Positions 38,625 to 48,321 of a stretch of 64,000 bases of DNA are shown here, piece by piece. The notes under the pieces were generated by a model. It did no database searches. It saw only the letters and a list, made by a program, of their open reading frames with translations, and was not told the DNA's origin. The translations under genes and the position numbers were made by a program. Location: positions 1 to 64,000 of the forward strand of contig NZ_BPPA01000003.1 of NCBI RefSeq assembly GCF_019972815.1, read 5' to 3'. This DNA comes from Lactobacillus huangpiensis. GTDB lineage: Bacteria; Bacillota; Bacilli; Lactobacillales; Lactobacillaceae. The number at the start of each line of letters is the position of its first letter. Position 1 is the first letter of the stretch.

Positions 38625-40995
38625 ATTTACTGGAAAAATTAATCGAATAGTTTTTGAAAACGATCAAGACTTGTATAAGATACTTGATGTTGCCATAATC
38701 GGAAAATTAGAAAAATATGATCGAGAAGATATTAAAGTAACCGGCAGTTTTGGAGACGTTCAAGTTGGTGCAACTTATACTTTTTCCGGAAGATTGATTG
38801 TGCATAATAAATTTGGTCTGCAATTTCGTTGTGATAATTATAAATTGGCCTTGCCTCATGAAAAAGGTAGTTTGATTAATTATTTAAGTTCCAGTAAATT
38901 TCCTGGGATTGGTAAAAAAGCAGCTGATACAATAATTTCAGACTTGGGAATGGATGCACTGACAGTTTTAAAGGAAAAACCTGAAAAGGTTCGAACTTTG
39001 TCAATTTCGAAAAAGCAAAAAGAGAGTTTGTTAAATGGTGTCAGTACAATGGATTCATACTCTGAAACTGTATTAAAACTGGCCCAATTTGGTTTGAATA
39101 AGAAGGTAGCGAGCAGACTATACCAACTTTATCATGGCGAAACCCTAGCTAAACTTGAAGAAGATCCTTATGCTTCTATTGCTGAAGTTACGGGTTATGC
39201 ATTTAAGAGTGCCGATCGAATTGGCAGTAAATTAGGAATTAGTTCAAATGATCCCAAAAGAGTCAATGGTGCTGTTTTTCAAATTTTACTTGATGAAGTT
39301 GCTAAAGAAGGCAATACATACGTTAAACTTGAGCAGCTGCTGCAAGAAGCGGGTAAACTACTTCAAATTAATGAGTATGACACCATAGCAACTTGTGTTA
39401 ATAATCTCCAACATCAAGGTAAAGTTGTAGTAATGGGAGAAAACGCTGCATTACAGGAAATTTATGAAACTGAAACTGATATTGCCAACGCAATGAAAAA
39501 TCTAGTTGAAAAAAAGCAAAAGAGTTCAAGTTACGGTGAAAAAGATTTAAACCTTGCAATAGCTAACGCTGAAACTAAGCTGAAAATTCACTATGATAAT
39601 ACTCAAAAGACAGCGATTAAAAACGCACTAACTAACCCAATTTCAATTTTAACTGGTGGTCCCGGAACTGGTAAAACTACTATCATAAACGGTATTTTAT
39701 TAGCATTGAAAGAGCTGGCAGAAATACCATCATCGTCTCTTTATAGTACAGACCCGCCATTTTTACTTGCTGCACCCACTGGTCGTGCAGCCAAGAGAAT
39801 GGAAGAAATTACTGGGATTACAGCTAAAACTATCCATCGTTTACTAGGTTTAGGGATTGGTGAAAATGATGCAACTGATCTGAATGAATTAAAGGGTGAA
39901 ATTTTAATTATTGATGAAATGTCGATGGTAGATATGTTTTTGTTTAGGCAACTGGTTTCCAGCATTAACGAAACTAAGCACATTGTTTTTGTTGGTGATA
40001 AGGATCAACTGCCATCAGTTGGTGCAGGAAACGTTTTTGCTGATTTAATCAAATCACAGGCCTTTCCTACAACCGTTCTTAAGCAAATTCACCGTCAAGG
40101 AGATGATTCCAGCATTATTACGTTGGCTCATGACATTAATGAAGGAAAGAACCCCCAGGAATTATTTAAAAAGACCAAAAACTACTCATTTATTTCATGT
40201 CCACCACATGAAGTTTCGCATGTTGTTAGTCAAATCGTCCAACGTGCTTTAGCAAAGGGTTTTGATCCTGATGACGTTCAGGTACTAGGAGCAATGTACC
40301 AAGGTGATGGCGGGGTTAACAATTTGAATAATGTTATTCAAGAAATTATTAATCCTTCAAAGCAAAACAGTAAAACACTGGAAGTACACGATGAAATTTT
40401 TCGCATTGGTGACCGCATTTTGCAATTACAAAATAATCCGGAAAAAGACATTTATAATGGCCAAATCGGTAAAATCCTCGCAATTGATAATGATAATTCT
40501 CAAAAATGCATGGTGGCTGATTTTGATGACAGAGAAATAACCTTTAGTAAAAAAGATCTGTTTGATTTAACCAGAGCATACGCAATTACCATTCACAAAG
40601 CTCAAGGTTCTGAATTCCCGTTAGTAATTTTGAGTTTGACTATGCAAAACTATGTCATGCTTAAACGTAACTTATTGTACACTGCTGTTACTCGTGCAGA
40701 GAAAAATTTGGTTTTAATTGGTGATCCACGCGCTTATGAAATGGCTTTTAATACTTCTGGTAATGACCGTCAGACAGGATTAACTGTTAAACTGCAAAAA
40801 ATATTAAATGTGCAAGATAAAACTGTTCAAGAAAAAGATTCAGGTAAAAATAAAAATGAACAAGAAGAAGCAAATTCTGATGTGCTTGAAGATCTAACTC
40901 AGGATCATATATTAACACCGGAATTGATTTATTCGGGTCGAATTGATCCTATGATTGGGATGCAGGACATTAAATTAGATGCAAAAACAAAATAA
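38617..40995 (+). CDS. recD2: RecD2 family ATP-dependent DNA helicase
   Basis: A 792-residue superfamily 1B helicase of the RecD2 (RecD-like) type found in bacteria without RecBC. The N-terminus holds the family OB-like and helix-hairpin-helix region (FPGIGKKAADTI), the motor has Walker A GGPGTGKTT at about residues 347-355, Walker B IIDEMSMVD, GDKDQLPSVGAGNV, and the C-terminal YAITIHKAQGSEF and LLYTAVTRA motifs. ATG at 38617 overlaps the TPR stop; an ATG at 38599 is also in frame. Confidence 0.93.
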   Translation: MTEFTGKINRIVFENDQDLYKILDVAIIGKLEKYDREDIKVTGSFGDVQVGATYTFSGRLIVHNKFGLQFRCDNYKLALPHEKGSLINYLSSSKFPGIGKKAADTIISDLGMDALTVLKEKPEKVRTLSISKKQKESLLNGVSTMDSYSETVLKLAQFGLNKKVASRLYQLYHGETLAKLEEDPYASIAEVTGYAFKSADRIGSKLGISSNDPKRVNGAVFQILLDEVAKEGNTYVKLEQLLQEAGKLLQINEYDTIATCVNNLQHQGKVVVMGENAALQEIYETETDIANAMKNLVEKKQKSSSYGEKDLNLAIANAETKLKIHYDNTQKTAIKNALTNPISILTGGPGTGKTTIINGILLALKELAEIPSSSLYSTDPPFLLAAPTGRAAKRMEEITGITAKTIHRLLGLGIGENDATDLNELKGEILIIDEMSMVDMFLFRQLVSSINETKHIVFVGDKDQLPSVGAGNVFADLIKSQAFPTTVLKQIHRQGDDSSIITLAHDINEGKNPQELFKKTKNYSFISCPPHEVSHVVSQIVQRALAKGFDPDDVQVLGAMYQGDGGVNNLNNVIQEIINPSKQNSKTLEVHDEIFRIGDRILQLQNNPEKDIYNGQIGKILAIDNDNSQKCMVADFDDREITFSKKDLFDLTRAYAITIHKAQGSEFPLVILSLTMQNYVMLKRNLLYTAVTRAEKNLVLIGDPRAYEMAFNTSGNDRQTGLTVKLQKILNVQDKTVQEKDSGKNKNEQEEANSDVLEDLTQDHILTPELIYSGRIDPMIGMQDIKLDAKTK

Positions 40996-41010
40996 GGGAC
41001 TTTTAAAACA

Positions 41011-41406
41011 ATGACAAAGATAAAAAATGAACAAGTTAGTATAAACTTGCAGAAAGAACTTGCAGAGTGGGTTGCCACTAACACTCATATTTTAAATTTT
41101 GGTCCAGACATATTTGAAATTGAAACTATTTTTAAAGATTCATTTGGCGAATCAGTGTATTGCTTTGTCGAGAAAATTGAATTTGATAAATATAAAGTTA
41201 CAGATGATGGTCGTACACTTTTTAAGTTAGATCCCAGCGCAAGTGACGAAGATTTGATAGCTGCCAGCGTAGATTTAATCACAGCCAGTGGTTTTTCTTT
41301 TAATGCTGAAAATGGAGTGATCAGCTGTGAATGTAATGAACAAACTTTGGCTGAAAGCATTATGCAATTAGGACAATTAGAAGTAAACGTTTCATATCTT
41401 AATTAA
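41011..41406 (+). CDS. DUF1828-like protein
   Basis: A 131-residue soluble acidic protein. The central FDKYKVTDDGRTLFKL with a flanking helical half resembles DUF1828, a domain of unknown function found in lactobacilli and some prophages, often joined to DUF1829. It stands alone here, 15 bases after recD2, with AAGGGA before ATG. No catalytic motif is obvious. The family assignment is from memory of the sequence pattern and should be treated with caution. Confidence 0.6.
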   Translation: MTKIKNEQVSINLQKELAEWVATNTHILNFGPDIFEIETIFKDSFGESVYCFVEKIEFDKYKVTDDGRTLFKLDPSASDEDLIAASVDLITASGFSFNAENGVISCECNEQTLAESIMQLGQLEVNVSYLN

Positions 41407-41497
41407 AAAGCTATCACTAAATACTATTTTTTATTGCTAATTTTAAAAAATAATGATTAAATTATTGGTATCATTTTAAGCAAAAGGAAGAAAGCCT

Positions 41498-42211
41498 ATG
41501 GCAATTATTTTTGATAGGGTAAAGAAAAACTACGGTAAGAAGCCTGTATTTTATAACCTAAATTTTAAAATTCCTTTAGAACCAACAGTAATTGGTTTGG
41601 TCGGACCTAACGGTGTAGGCAAGTCAACCATGTTAAGGTTGCTTGCGGGGGTATTGGAACCAACCGAAGGATTGATCAAAAATGACCAGGCTAATGAACC
41701 ATATGTTAAGTGGGCCAGCTTGCATACTATTTTCGTTGCTTCAGGTGAAAGAGGTCTTATGTACAGGCTAAATACTCTTGAAAATGGGATGTATTTTTCT
41801 TCACTTAAAGGAATTAGTATTAAAAAAACAGAAAACAATATTCGAAAAATGGCGCAGGATTTCAATTTTTCAAATGAACTTAACACTTATTTTCAAAATT
41901 TGTCTACTGGTTTGAAGAAAAAAGCTGCTATCCTTGTCGGAGCTGCAATGGAAACAGAAGTTTTACTTTTGGACGAGCCATCAAACGGACTTGACATAGC
42001 TGCTCAAGAAGATTTAGCGTCCTTTATTCTGGATTTGAAAAATAAATACGGTAATACTATTTTTATTTCATCGCATGACACACAAATGCTTTCTGGTGTT
42101 GTTGATCATTATCTGTTTTTAAGAGATGGCCAAATAGAGGAAAATATTGGACATAAAATGACTGAAAATGATCTGATTTCTGAATACCGTGAAATTTATC
42201 AGCGAAAGTAG
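41498..42211 (+). CDS. ABC transporter ATP-binding protein
   Basis: A 237-residue ABC ATPase with Walker A GPNGVGKST, signature LSTGLKKKAA (a variant of LSGGQ), Walker B LLLDEPSNGLD and the switch His in ISSHD. It pairs with the permease encoded 8 bases downstream, as in ABC-2 type exporters for drugs, peptides or polysaccharide. The substrate is unknown. It starts after AAAAGGAAGAAAG. Confidence 0.9.
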   Translation: MAIIFDRVKKNYGKKPVFYNLNFKIPLEPTVIGLVGPNGVGKSTMLRLLAGVLEPTEGLIKNDQANEPYVKWASLHTIFVASGERGLMYRLNTLENGMYFSSLKGISIKKTENNIRKMAQDFNFSNELNTYFQNLSTGLKKKAAILVGAAMETEVLLLDEPSNGLDIAAQEDLASFILDLKNKYGNTIFISSHDTQMLSGVVDHYLFLRDGQIEENIGHKMTENDLISEYREIYQRK

Positions 42212-42219
42212 GATTAAAA

Positions 42220-43011
42220 ATGAAAAAAATTAAAAAGCTATTTAATATTTTTTGGGTACAATTATATTTACAGCTAAAACTACAATTTCGTTATGTTAAT
42301 TCTGCGATTAGTTCGCTGGTTTTATATGCCGGAGCTTTCTTGATTGTTATCTTTTTCACTGATCCTGCACAACTTGGTCAGGCATATGGTACAAAGCAAG
42401 GGGTTTTATTTACTATTGTTGGTTTTTTGTTTTGGAGTATTGGTATTGCCTCAATGGGTCAATGTAGTAACGGAGTAGAATCTGATGAGCAAACTGGTTT
42501 GCTTGAAAGTGAAACTCAGTCTGTTTTTCCCTTATGGACCCTATATTTTATCGAAACTTTGGCAAATAATTTATTTGTATGGATTTATCTTTTAATCATA
42601 GGCTTTATTGCTTCGTTTTTTTCAATTTTCACGATAGCTGAATTATTAGAAGCTTTATTGTTAACATTTGTATTTTCTTTAATTTCCAATTTTGGAATGT
42701 TTGGCATCGGGATGATTTTTGCCTCTGGTTCTATTAGATTTAAAAGAATGGGTCAGTGGTCTACTATACTGCAGGCTTTATTATTGATGTTGTCAAATGT
42801 TTATTTACCAGTATATAATGTCTTTCAGGAGGTCATTCCCTATGTTGGTGGCATCGAAATAGTTCGGCAAATATTTCTGGGTCATGGAGTTTCATTGCCA
42901 AAACTGATAATATTTATAGTGGTAAATGTTGTTTGGTTCTTAATTGGTATTTTAATATTCAATTATTGTATTAAGAAAGAACGCAAAGATGGCTCATTTG
43001 ATGCTTTTTAA
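42220..43011 (+). CDS. ABC-2 type transporter permease
   Basis: A 263-residue membrane protein with about six hydrophobic segments (SSLVLYAGAFLIVIFF, FTIVGFLFWSIGIASMG, LFVWIYLLIIGFIASFFS, LLLTFVFSLISNFGMFGIG, ILQALLLMLSNVYLPV, LIIFIVVNVVWFLIGILIF). This is the ABC-2 permease layout. It follows its ATPase by 8 bases and should form a homodimeric or heterodimeric exporter with it. Confidence 0.87.
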   Translation: MKKIKKLFNIFWVQLYLQLKLQFRYVNSAISSLVLYAGAFLIVIFFTDPAQLGQAYGTKQGVLFTIVGFLFWSIGIASMGQCSNGVESDEQTGLLESETQSVFPLWTLYFIETLANNLFVWIYLLIIGFIASFFSIFTIAELLEALLLTFVFSLISNFGMFGIGMIFASGSIRFKRMGQWSTILQALLLMLSNVYLPVYNVFQEVIPYVGGIEIVRQIFLGHGVSLPKLIIFIVVNVVWFLIGILIFNYCIKKERKDGSFDAF

Positions 43012-43022
43012 TTTTAAGAAAG

Positions 43023-43568
43023 GTGATATTTATTTTAACGTTCAAAAATGTTAAATGGGGGACAAAAAATTATTTTAAAGTAAGAAAATTATATTTAGGC
43101 GCATTTCCCAAAAATGAACGATTTCCATTTGTCGGGTTGCTGGCGATGGCTTTGCAAAAAAGAGTTAATTTGCAAGCAGTCTATGACCATGATAATTTTA
43201 TTGGGTTAATTTTTTGGACATATGCCGAAAAGATTATTTATATTGGTTATTTGGCTGTTGACCCAGTTTGGCGTGGAAAGGGCTACGGCAGTCAAATTCT
43301 AAATTCGATGAAACAACGTTATTCTGAAAAAGAAATAGTTTTAGATATTGAGCCAGTTATTAAAACAGCAAAGAATTATTCTCAAAGACTTAACCGGTTA
43401 TCATTTTACAAGCGCAATGGCTTTAGACTAACTAAAAGTAATTTGGTCGATGAGGGTGGACATTACTCGATACTATGTTCTGATGGAAGCTTTAAAAAAA
43501 GCAATTTAAGTCGATTACTGGAGCAAATGAGTTTCAATTGCTATAAGTTTAAAATTGTTTCCAGATAA
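43023..43568 (+). CDS. GNAT family N-acetyltransferase
   Basis: A 181-residue acetyltransferase; the acetyl-CoA loop is visible in YLAVDPVWRGKGYGSQIL and the second half in LSFYKRNGF. The acyl acceptor is unknown. It lies 11 bases after the permease and may be cotranscribed. The start is unclear: GTG at 43023 sits inside an excellent AAAGGTGAT site, so translation may begin a few codons later at a non-standard codon such as ATT (43032). Confidence 0.82.
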   Translation: MIFILTFKNVKWGTKNYFKVRKLYLGAFPKNERFPFVGLLAMALQKRVNLQAVYDHDNFIGLIFWTYAEKIIYIGYLAVDPVWRGKGYGSQILNSMKQRYSEKEIVLDIEPVIKTAKNYSQRLNRLSFYKRNGFRLTKSNLVDEGGHYSILCSDGSFKKSNLSRLLEQMSFNCYKFKIVSR

Positions 43569-43645
43569 TTAAACAAATAGTTATTTTGACCAAAATTACA
43601 CGTTTATTTTTCTGTATACCATAGCTTATTAATATTTTAAAAATT

Positions 43646-43687
43646 AAAAGGATAATCAATAATTTGAGTTATTGATTATCCTTTTTA
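43646..43687. terminator. Bidirectional terminator between the GNAT gene and the OppA-like pseudogene
   Basis: A 17-bp perfect stem (43646-43662 with 43669-43685) and a 6-base loop, flanked by A and T runs. It serves both converging units. Confidence 0.9.
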
Positions 43688-43690
43688 AAT

Positions 43691-45471
43691 TTATTTAATG
43701 TATCCGACTTTATACCATAGGACATGCCCATTATTATTTTCAGATGGTTTAAGGGAATAACCTGAAATGTGGTCATTGATCGCTCTGATTTTGTATGAGT
43801 TAACTGTTGGAATCATGTAAGCTTGATCAAAAATATATTGTTGCCAGTCATGAAAGACTTTCACACGGTATTTATGATCAAAAGCTTTTTGTGAATCCAT
43901 TTCCTTAAGCAGTTTAGTATTTTCTGGTGTCACGAAACGATCATAGTTTGCTGCGGTGCTGTCACCGTACATTCCATCCTGTGATGGTTCAGTAGACATA
44001 TACCAAACCGGTTTCAAACATATCAACCTGAGGATCATCTTTGTTAAGTTTGTCGTAAAATGAATTTGTCTCAGTCAATCGACCATTCAATAAATTAACA
44101 TTTAGTCCTATTTTATGCCACTGCTGGATATAATTTTGTATAATTGGACCTTGCGTTGGGTCACCAGCTTTGGCCATAAATGTAATCTTTAAAGGCTTGC
44201 CATTAGGTTGTACACGCCATTTGCCTTTCTTCTTATATCCGGCTTTATCAAGAATATCGTTGGCCTTTTTTAAATTATAATCATAACCCTTAACATTTTT
44301 ATTGAAATAGTCACCAAATTGAGGTTGAATTAGGGTGGCTATATGAAAAGTTAGCCCATGAGTATAATGTTTAGTTACTTCATCAACATTCATCGCATAA
44401 CCAATTGCTCTGCGTAAAGATGTATTGTTCATTTTGCTATTATGATTCATAATGCTCTTATTGTGTTTGGCATCCCATTTACCTAATTTAAAGCCAATGA
44501 ACCAGTATGAAAGAGGGATTTCTGCTATGAACTTAACTTTTTTAATATGCTTCACTTCATCCCATTGGGAATTTACAACATTAATGACATCGAATTTATG
44601 ACTCTTTATTGATTGCGATGATGAGTTAGGAGAAATCACCTGATAAATAATTTTATCCAGTTTGGGTTTACCACGCCAATAATATTTGTTTGGCACCCAA
44701 ACAGCTGATTGTCCACGAACTAATTTTTCTAACTTATAGGCTCCGAAATACAAAGGCTTTTTCCTAATCTTATTAGATGACTGTAATTTGTTAAAAGGGA
44801 CATCTTTTAAGTAATGATAAGGAGCTGTATATTCTGAAAAATAGCCATTTCCACTATTGTACATACCTGGTTTTAATTGTTTAAAGTGCAAAATGACTTT
44901 TCTGCCATTTTCACCATCAGGCATTTCAATGCCTGAAATAGATTTAGCTTTTCCTTCATGGTATTCTTTTAAGCCTTTAATAAGTTCAAACTGGCTGGAA
45001 TACCTTTGTGAATCAGTACCTTTATTGGATAATATTTCATACGGGTATTCCACATCCTTGGCCGTGACCTGTCGACCATCTGACCATCTAACTCCTTTTT
45101 TAACAACAATTGTAATTGTCTTATTTTTATTATTAATCTTTAGGGTTGCAGGCCCTTTATTAGTGAAACGGTAATTATCATCTGTATCGAATAAGGATTC
45201 CGAACCAGGAGAGGAGAGGTCAGCATCTGTAGCAGTTACTTGTAATTGATCAGAAAAGATACCTGTGAATGGTGTATCAGTCTGTAATGCTACTCTCACA
45301 GTACCGCCTCGTTTCGTTGGTTTTGAAGGCATTTTTGCAGGAAATTTGCTTGCTTCTTTTGCGCTATTTTCTTGATTATTGCCGCTTTTACCGCAGGCCG
45401 TGAAGGGTTAGAGCTGTAGCCGCCAAAATACCAATAGAGCTTAAAACATTGCTTTTTTCATGATTCTTCAT
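43691..45471 (-). pseudogene. Oligopeptide-binding lipoprotein (OppA-like), broken by frameshifts
   Basis: Read from 45471 down, the frame begins MKNHEKSNVLSSIGILAATALTL and is lost near 45400-45405, one base before a lipobox would form (LTAC, followed by GKSGNNQEN in the shifted frame). A long frame then runs to about 44000 with typical OppA/solute-binding family 5 segments (GVRWSDGRQVTAKDVEYPYE; RRAIGYAMNVDEV). It shifts again near 44005-44007 in a TTT run and continues to 43691 (YMSTEPSQDGMYGDST … LWYKVGYIK). Both shifts are repaired by removing one base. Intact, it would capture peptides for an Opp transporter, but no opp permease genes are adjacent. Confidence 0.88.
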
Positions 45472-45510
45472 CCCTTATGAGTACTAGTTTATGATGATTT
45501 AACACATCAA

Positions 45511-45519
45511 ATAATACCA
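45511..45519 (-). promoter_or_regulatory. Possible promoter of the OppA-like gene, extended -10
   Basis: On the minus strand TGGTATTAT is an extended -10, about 40 bases before the first ATG. AAGGG lies just before that ATG. No clear -35 is seen. The region 45520-45580 is AT-rich with no other recognisable feature. Confidence 0.4.
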
Positions 45520-45582
45520 CATTAAAGATACATTTTAAATATAATAAATAAAAATTAATTTTTTAATATAATTTCGATGAAA

Positions 45583-45615
45583 AAAGGAGCTAAGCAGTTA
45601 AAGCATAGCTCCTTT
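45583..45615 (-). terminator. Terminator of the lipid kinase gene
   Basis: Reading the minus strand, AAAGGAGCTA pairs with TAGCTCCTTT across a 13-base loop and is followed by more T. It lies 24 bases after the kinase stop. Confidence 0.82.
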
Positions 45616-45639
45616 AATTTATTAACAATTTTTTATTTT

Positions 45640-46590
45640 TTAACGCAATAAGTTAAAACTTGAAATAGAAAACTCAATATTAAAAGAATTTCTTTTTATT
45701 TCTTCGCCATCAACTTGAGCGAATTCTTTTTTTGTAGTAGTGACTTTAATCTTTTCGGCTTCAAAATAGTGAAACTGTGTATCATTAACGTGTGAGCCGT
45801 CTTTAAGAAGATTAATAAATAATTTTACCAGTTTTGCCAGGCTAAATTTTTCTACTACAACGGTATCAATTTTGTGATTGTCTATTTTAGCACTGGGTAG
45901 AAGAGGAAGACCGCCACCCAAGTATGGATGATTAGTAGTGGTAACCATAAAAGCGTCATCAAAATAAATTTTGTGACCTTCTCGTTCAATTTCAACACCA
46001 AATGTGTCCTGTTTCGTAACAGTGGCTAAAACATTATAACCGTATATTAGTTTTCCTTCATTAAGCCGGTTTAACAGTTTTTTAAGCTTAGATATATTAC
46101 TATTATGGTTTACAAATGCATCAAAACCGATACCAAAGCTATTTGCAAAATAGTATTTTTTATTAATAGCGATATCTGGGAAAATAAATGAACCACAATC
46201 AATTAGGTCTGGTTTAAAGCCTTTTTTAAAATGCTCTAAAAGAATTCTGGGATCATCAGTTAAACTAGCTGCACGAGCGAAATCATTGCCAGTTCCAGCC
46301 GGTAAGTAGGCAATAGGTGTATCCGGATTGCTTGACCACTTAATTCCGTTAAGAACCTCATTGAGCGATCCATCACCGCCAATAACTAAAAGAACTTCAT
46401 TTGGCAGGTGTTTTTGATTGCCATAATCTTGTGCTATACGAATTGCTTCTCCTGCATAATTGCTTTTTTTAAGATCAAAATTTATATTTTCATTAATGAG
46501 TATAGATTTTGTTTGCTCAAGAACTTTTTTAGCATGACCATTACCAGCTACTTCATTAACTAAGAGATGTATTTTTAATTTATTATTCAT
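45640..46590 (-). CDS. Diacylglycerol kinase family lipid kinase (YegS/DagK type)
   Basis: A 316-residue lipid kinase of the DAGK catalytic family. The glycine-rich loop GGDGSLNEVLNG follows VLLVI, and PAGTGNDFARA and the HKIDTVVVEKFS region are family features. It would phosphorylate diacylglycerol or a related lipid for membrane recycling. Unusually, no ribosome binding site is seen before its ATG; a TATAAT lies only 11 bases upstream, so the message could be nearly leaderless. Confidence 0.87.
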   Translation of the reverse strand: MNNKLKIHLLVNEVAGNGHAKKVLEQTKSILINENINFDLKKSNYAGEAIRIAQDYGNQKHLPNEVLLVIGGDGSLNEVLNGIKWSSNPDTPIAYLPAGTGNDFARAASLTDDPRILLEHFKKGFKPDLIDCGSFIFPDIAINKKYYFANSFGIGFDAFVNHNSNISKLKKLLNRLNEGKLIYGYNVLATVTKQDTFGVEIEREGHKIYFDDAFMVTTTNHPYLGGGLPLLPSAKIDNHKIDTVVVEKFSLAKLVKLFINLLKDGSHVNDTQFHYFEAEKIKVTTTKKEFAQVDGEEIKRNSFNIEFSISSFNLLR

Positions 46591-46610
46591 ATATACTATT
46601 CATTATATAA

Positions 46611-46634
46611 AAAAGCCCTCAAGAATGGGCTTTT
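46611..46634 (-). terminator. Terminator of the rpoY–rnjA unit
   Basis: On the minus strand AAAAGCCC pairs with GGGCTTTT across an 8-base loop, followed by T residues. It lies 2 bases after the RNase J1 stop and directly before the lipid kinase gene. Confidence 0.88.
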
Positions 46635-46636
46635 GC

Positions 46637-48316
46637 TTATTTTTTCTCAACTAATATTGGTAAAATCATCGGCCGTCTTTTAGTTTTAGAATACAGGAAA
46701 TCAGAAAGATTAGCAATAATTGCATTACGAATTACGCTGTCTTTAGGGTGATCCATTTTGTCCATTTCCGATTTTATAATATGGTAAATATGTTTCTGAG
46801 CCTGATTGATTAGTTCAGTAGATTCGCGCATATAGACAAATCCCCGACTTAAGACATCAGGCCCTGCTAAGACGCGCTTGTGCTTGTAATCGACTGTAGC
46901 GACAACCACAACAAGTCCATCTTCAGATAAAACTTGGCGATCATGAACAACTACATTACCAACATCAGCTGTGCCTGAAGTATCAACGTATACGTCACCT
47001 GCTGGAATATGACCGGCTATTCTTGAACCCTCTGGTCCAAAACAAACAACTTCACCATTTTCTAAAACGAAAGTATTATCAGCAGGGACTCCAGCTGCTT
47101 GAGCCAGTTCAGTGTGGATGACTTGCATGCGGTATTCGCCATGAACTGGAATCATATATTTGGGTTTAGTTAAGCGAACCATCATTTTTAGTTCTTCTTG
47201 GCCACCATGACCTGAAGTATGAACATTATTAATTCGGCCGTGAACAACGCTAGCGCCACCCTCCATTAATTTATTAATTAAATGGTTAACGCTCAAAGTA
47301 TTTCCAGGAATTGGGTTTGATGAAAATATAACCGTGTCACCAGGCTGTAAACTAATTTGTCTGTGCGTGCCGTTAGCTATTCTTGAAAGAGCAGCTAAAG
47401 GTTCACCTTGAGATCCGGTACATAAAATCATAACTTCTTCTGCAGGAGTATGGTTTATTTCGTTAGCATCAACAATTAAGCCGTCAGGTACATTTAAGTA
47501 GCCTAGATCAATGCCGTTTTGCACACCGTTTTCCATACTACGCCCGAAAATTGCAACTTTGCGACCCGTATCTTTGGCTGCTTGGATGGCAGTTGAAACA
47601 CGGTAGAGGTTAGATGCAAAAGTAGCAAAAATTATTCTTCCATGTATCCCAGTAATAATGTCATGCAAGGATTTAGCGACAAAGCGTTCAGACTTAGTAA
47701 ATTGCGTTACTTCAGCATTAGTTGAATCTGATAGCAGTGCCAAAACTCCTTCATTGCCCAATTTAGCCATTTTTTGAAAATCCGGAGCGGGTTGGTTCAT
47801 TACAGGCGTTAAATCAAATTTAAAATCTCCTGTAAATACTACTGCACCAAGTGGAGTATGTACGGCTATACCTAAAGTGTCAGGAATCGAGTGAGTCGTT
47901 CTGAAGAAAGTAACGGTCAACTTTTTAAATTTAAGAACTGTGTCTTCGTGTTCTTCATGTAATTCTGTAGTCCTCAGAATGCCGTGTTCTTCAAGTTTTC
48001 CTTTGATTAAAGCAAGTGCAAAAGGTGTGGCATATACCGGAATTTCCGGAATCTTTTCAAGTAAGAAGGGGATCCCGCCAATGTGGTCTTCGTGTCCGTG
48101 ACTAACAACTAGAGCTTTAATTTTTTTGCGATTTTTTATTAAATAAGAATAATCAGAAATCACATAATTAATACCAAGAAGGTCATCCTCCGGGAACTTT
48201 ATTCCACAATCCATGATGATGATCTCGTCTTGATATTGTACACAGTACATATTTTTGCCAATTTCGTGCAACCCCCCGATTGCAACTACAGCAACTTCAT
48301 TATTTTTAATACGCAC
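46637..48316 (-). CDS. rnjA: Ribonuclease J1
   Basis: A 559-residue metallo-beta-lactamase/beta-CASP nuclease with endo- and 5'-to-3' exonuclease activity in mRNA decay and rRNA maturation. The metal motif HGHEDH is complete at residues 73-78, and TGDFKFD, LSDSTNA and SGHGG follow. The complete motif marks this copy as J1; the copy at 60058 has a degenerate one. The start is GTG. It is 5 bases downstream of rpoY, so the two are cotranscribed. Confidence 0.95.
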   Translation of the reverse strand: MRIKNNEVAVVAIGGLHEIGKNMYCVQYQDEIIIMDCGIKFPEDDLLGINYVISDYSYLIKNRKKIKALVVSHGHEDHIGGIPFLLEKIPEIPVYATPFALALIKGKLEEHGILRTTELHEEHEDTVLKFKKLTVTFFRTTHSIPDTLGIAVHTPLGAVVFTGDFKFDLTPVMNQPAPDFQKMAKLGNEGVLALLSDSTNAEVTQFTKSERFVAKSLHDIITGIHGRIIFATFASNLYRVSTAIQAAKDTGRKVAIFGRSMENGVQNGIDLGYLNVPDGLIVDANEINHTPAEEVMILCTGSQGEPLAALSRIANGTHRQISLQPGDTVIFSSNPIPGNTLSVNHLINKLMEGGASVVHGRINNVHTSGHGGQEELKMMVRLTKPKYMIPVHGEYRMQVIHTELAQAAGVPADNTFVLENGEVVCFGPEGSRIAGHIPAGDVYVDTSGTADVGNVVVHDRQVLSEDGLVVVVATVDYKHKRVLAGPDVLSRGFVYMRESTELINQAQKHIYHIIKSEMDKMDHPKDSVIRNAIIANLSDFLYSKTKRRPMILPILVEKK

Positions 48317-48321
48317 AGAGA

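Noticed and set aside
41011-43568. New defence island
   Set aside because: The block has no nuclease, helicase, toxin–antitoxin pair or phage sensor; an exporter and an acetyltransferase are too little to support that reading.
43989-44038. Programmed ribosomal frameshift in the OppA-like gene
   Set aside because: There is no clear slippery heptamer with a downstream pseudoknot, OppA proteins are not known to use one, and a second independent shift destroys the signal peptide end.
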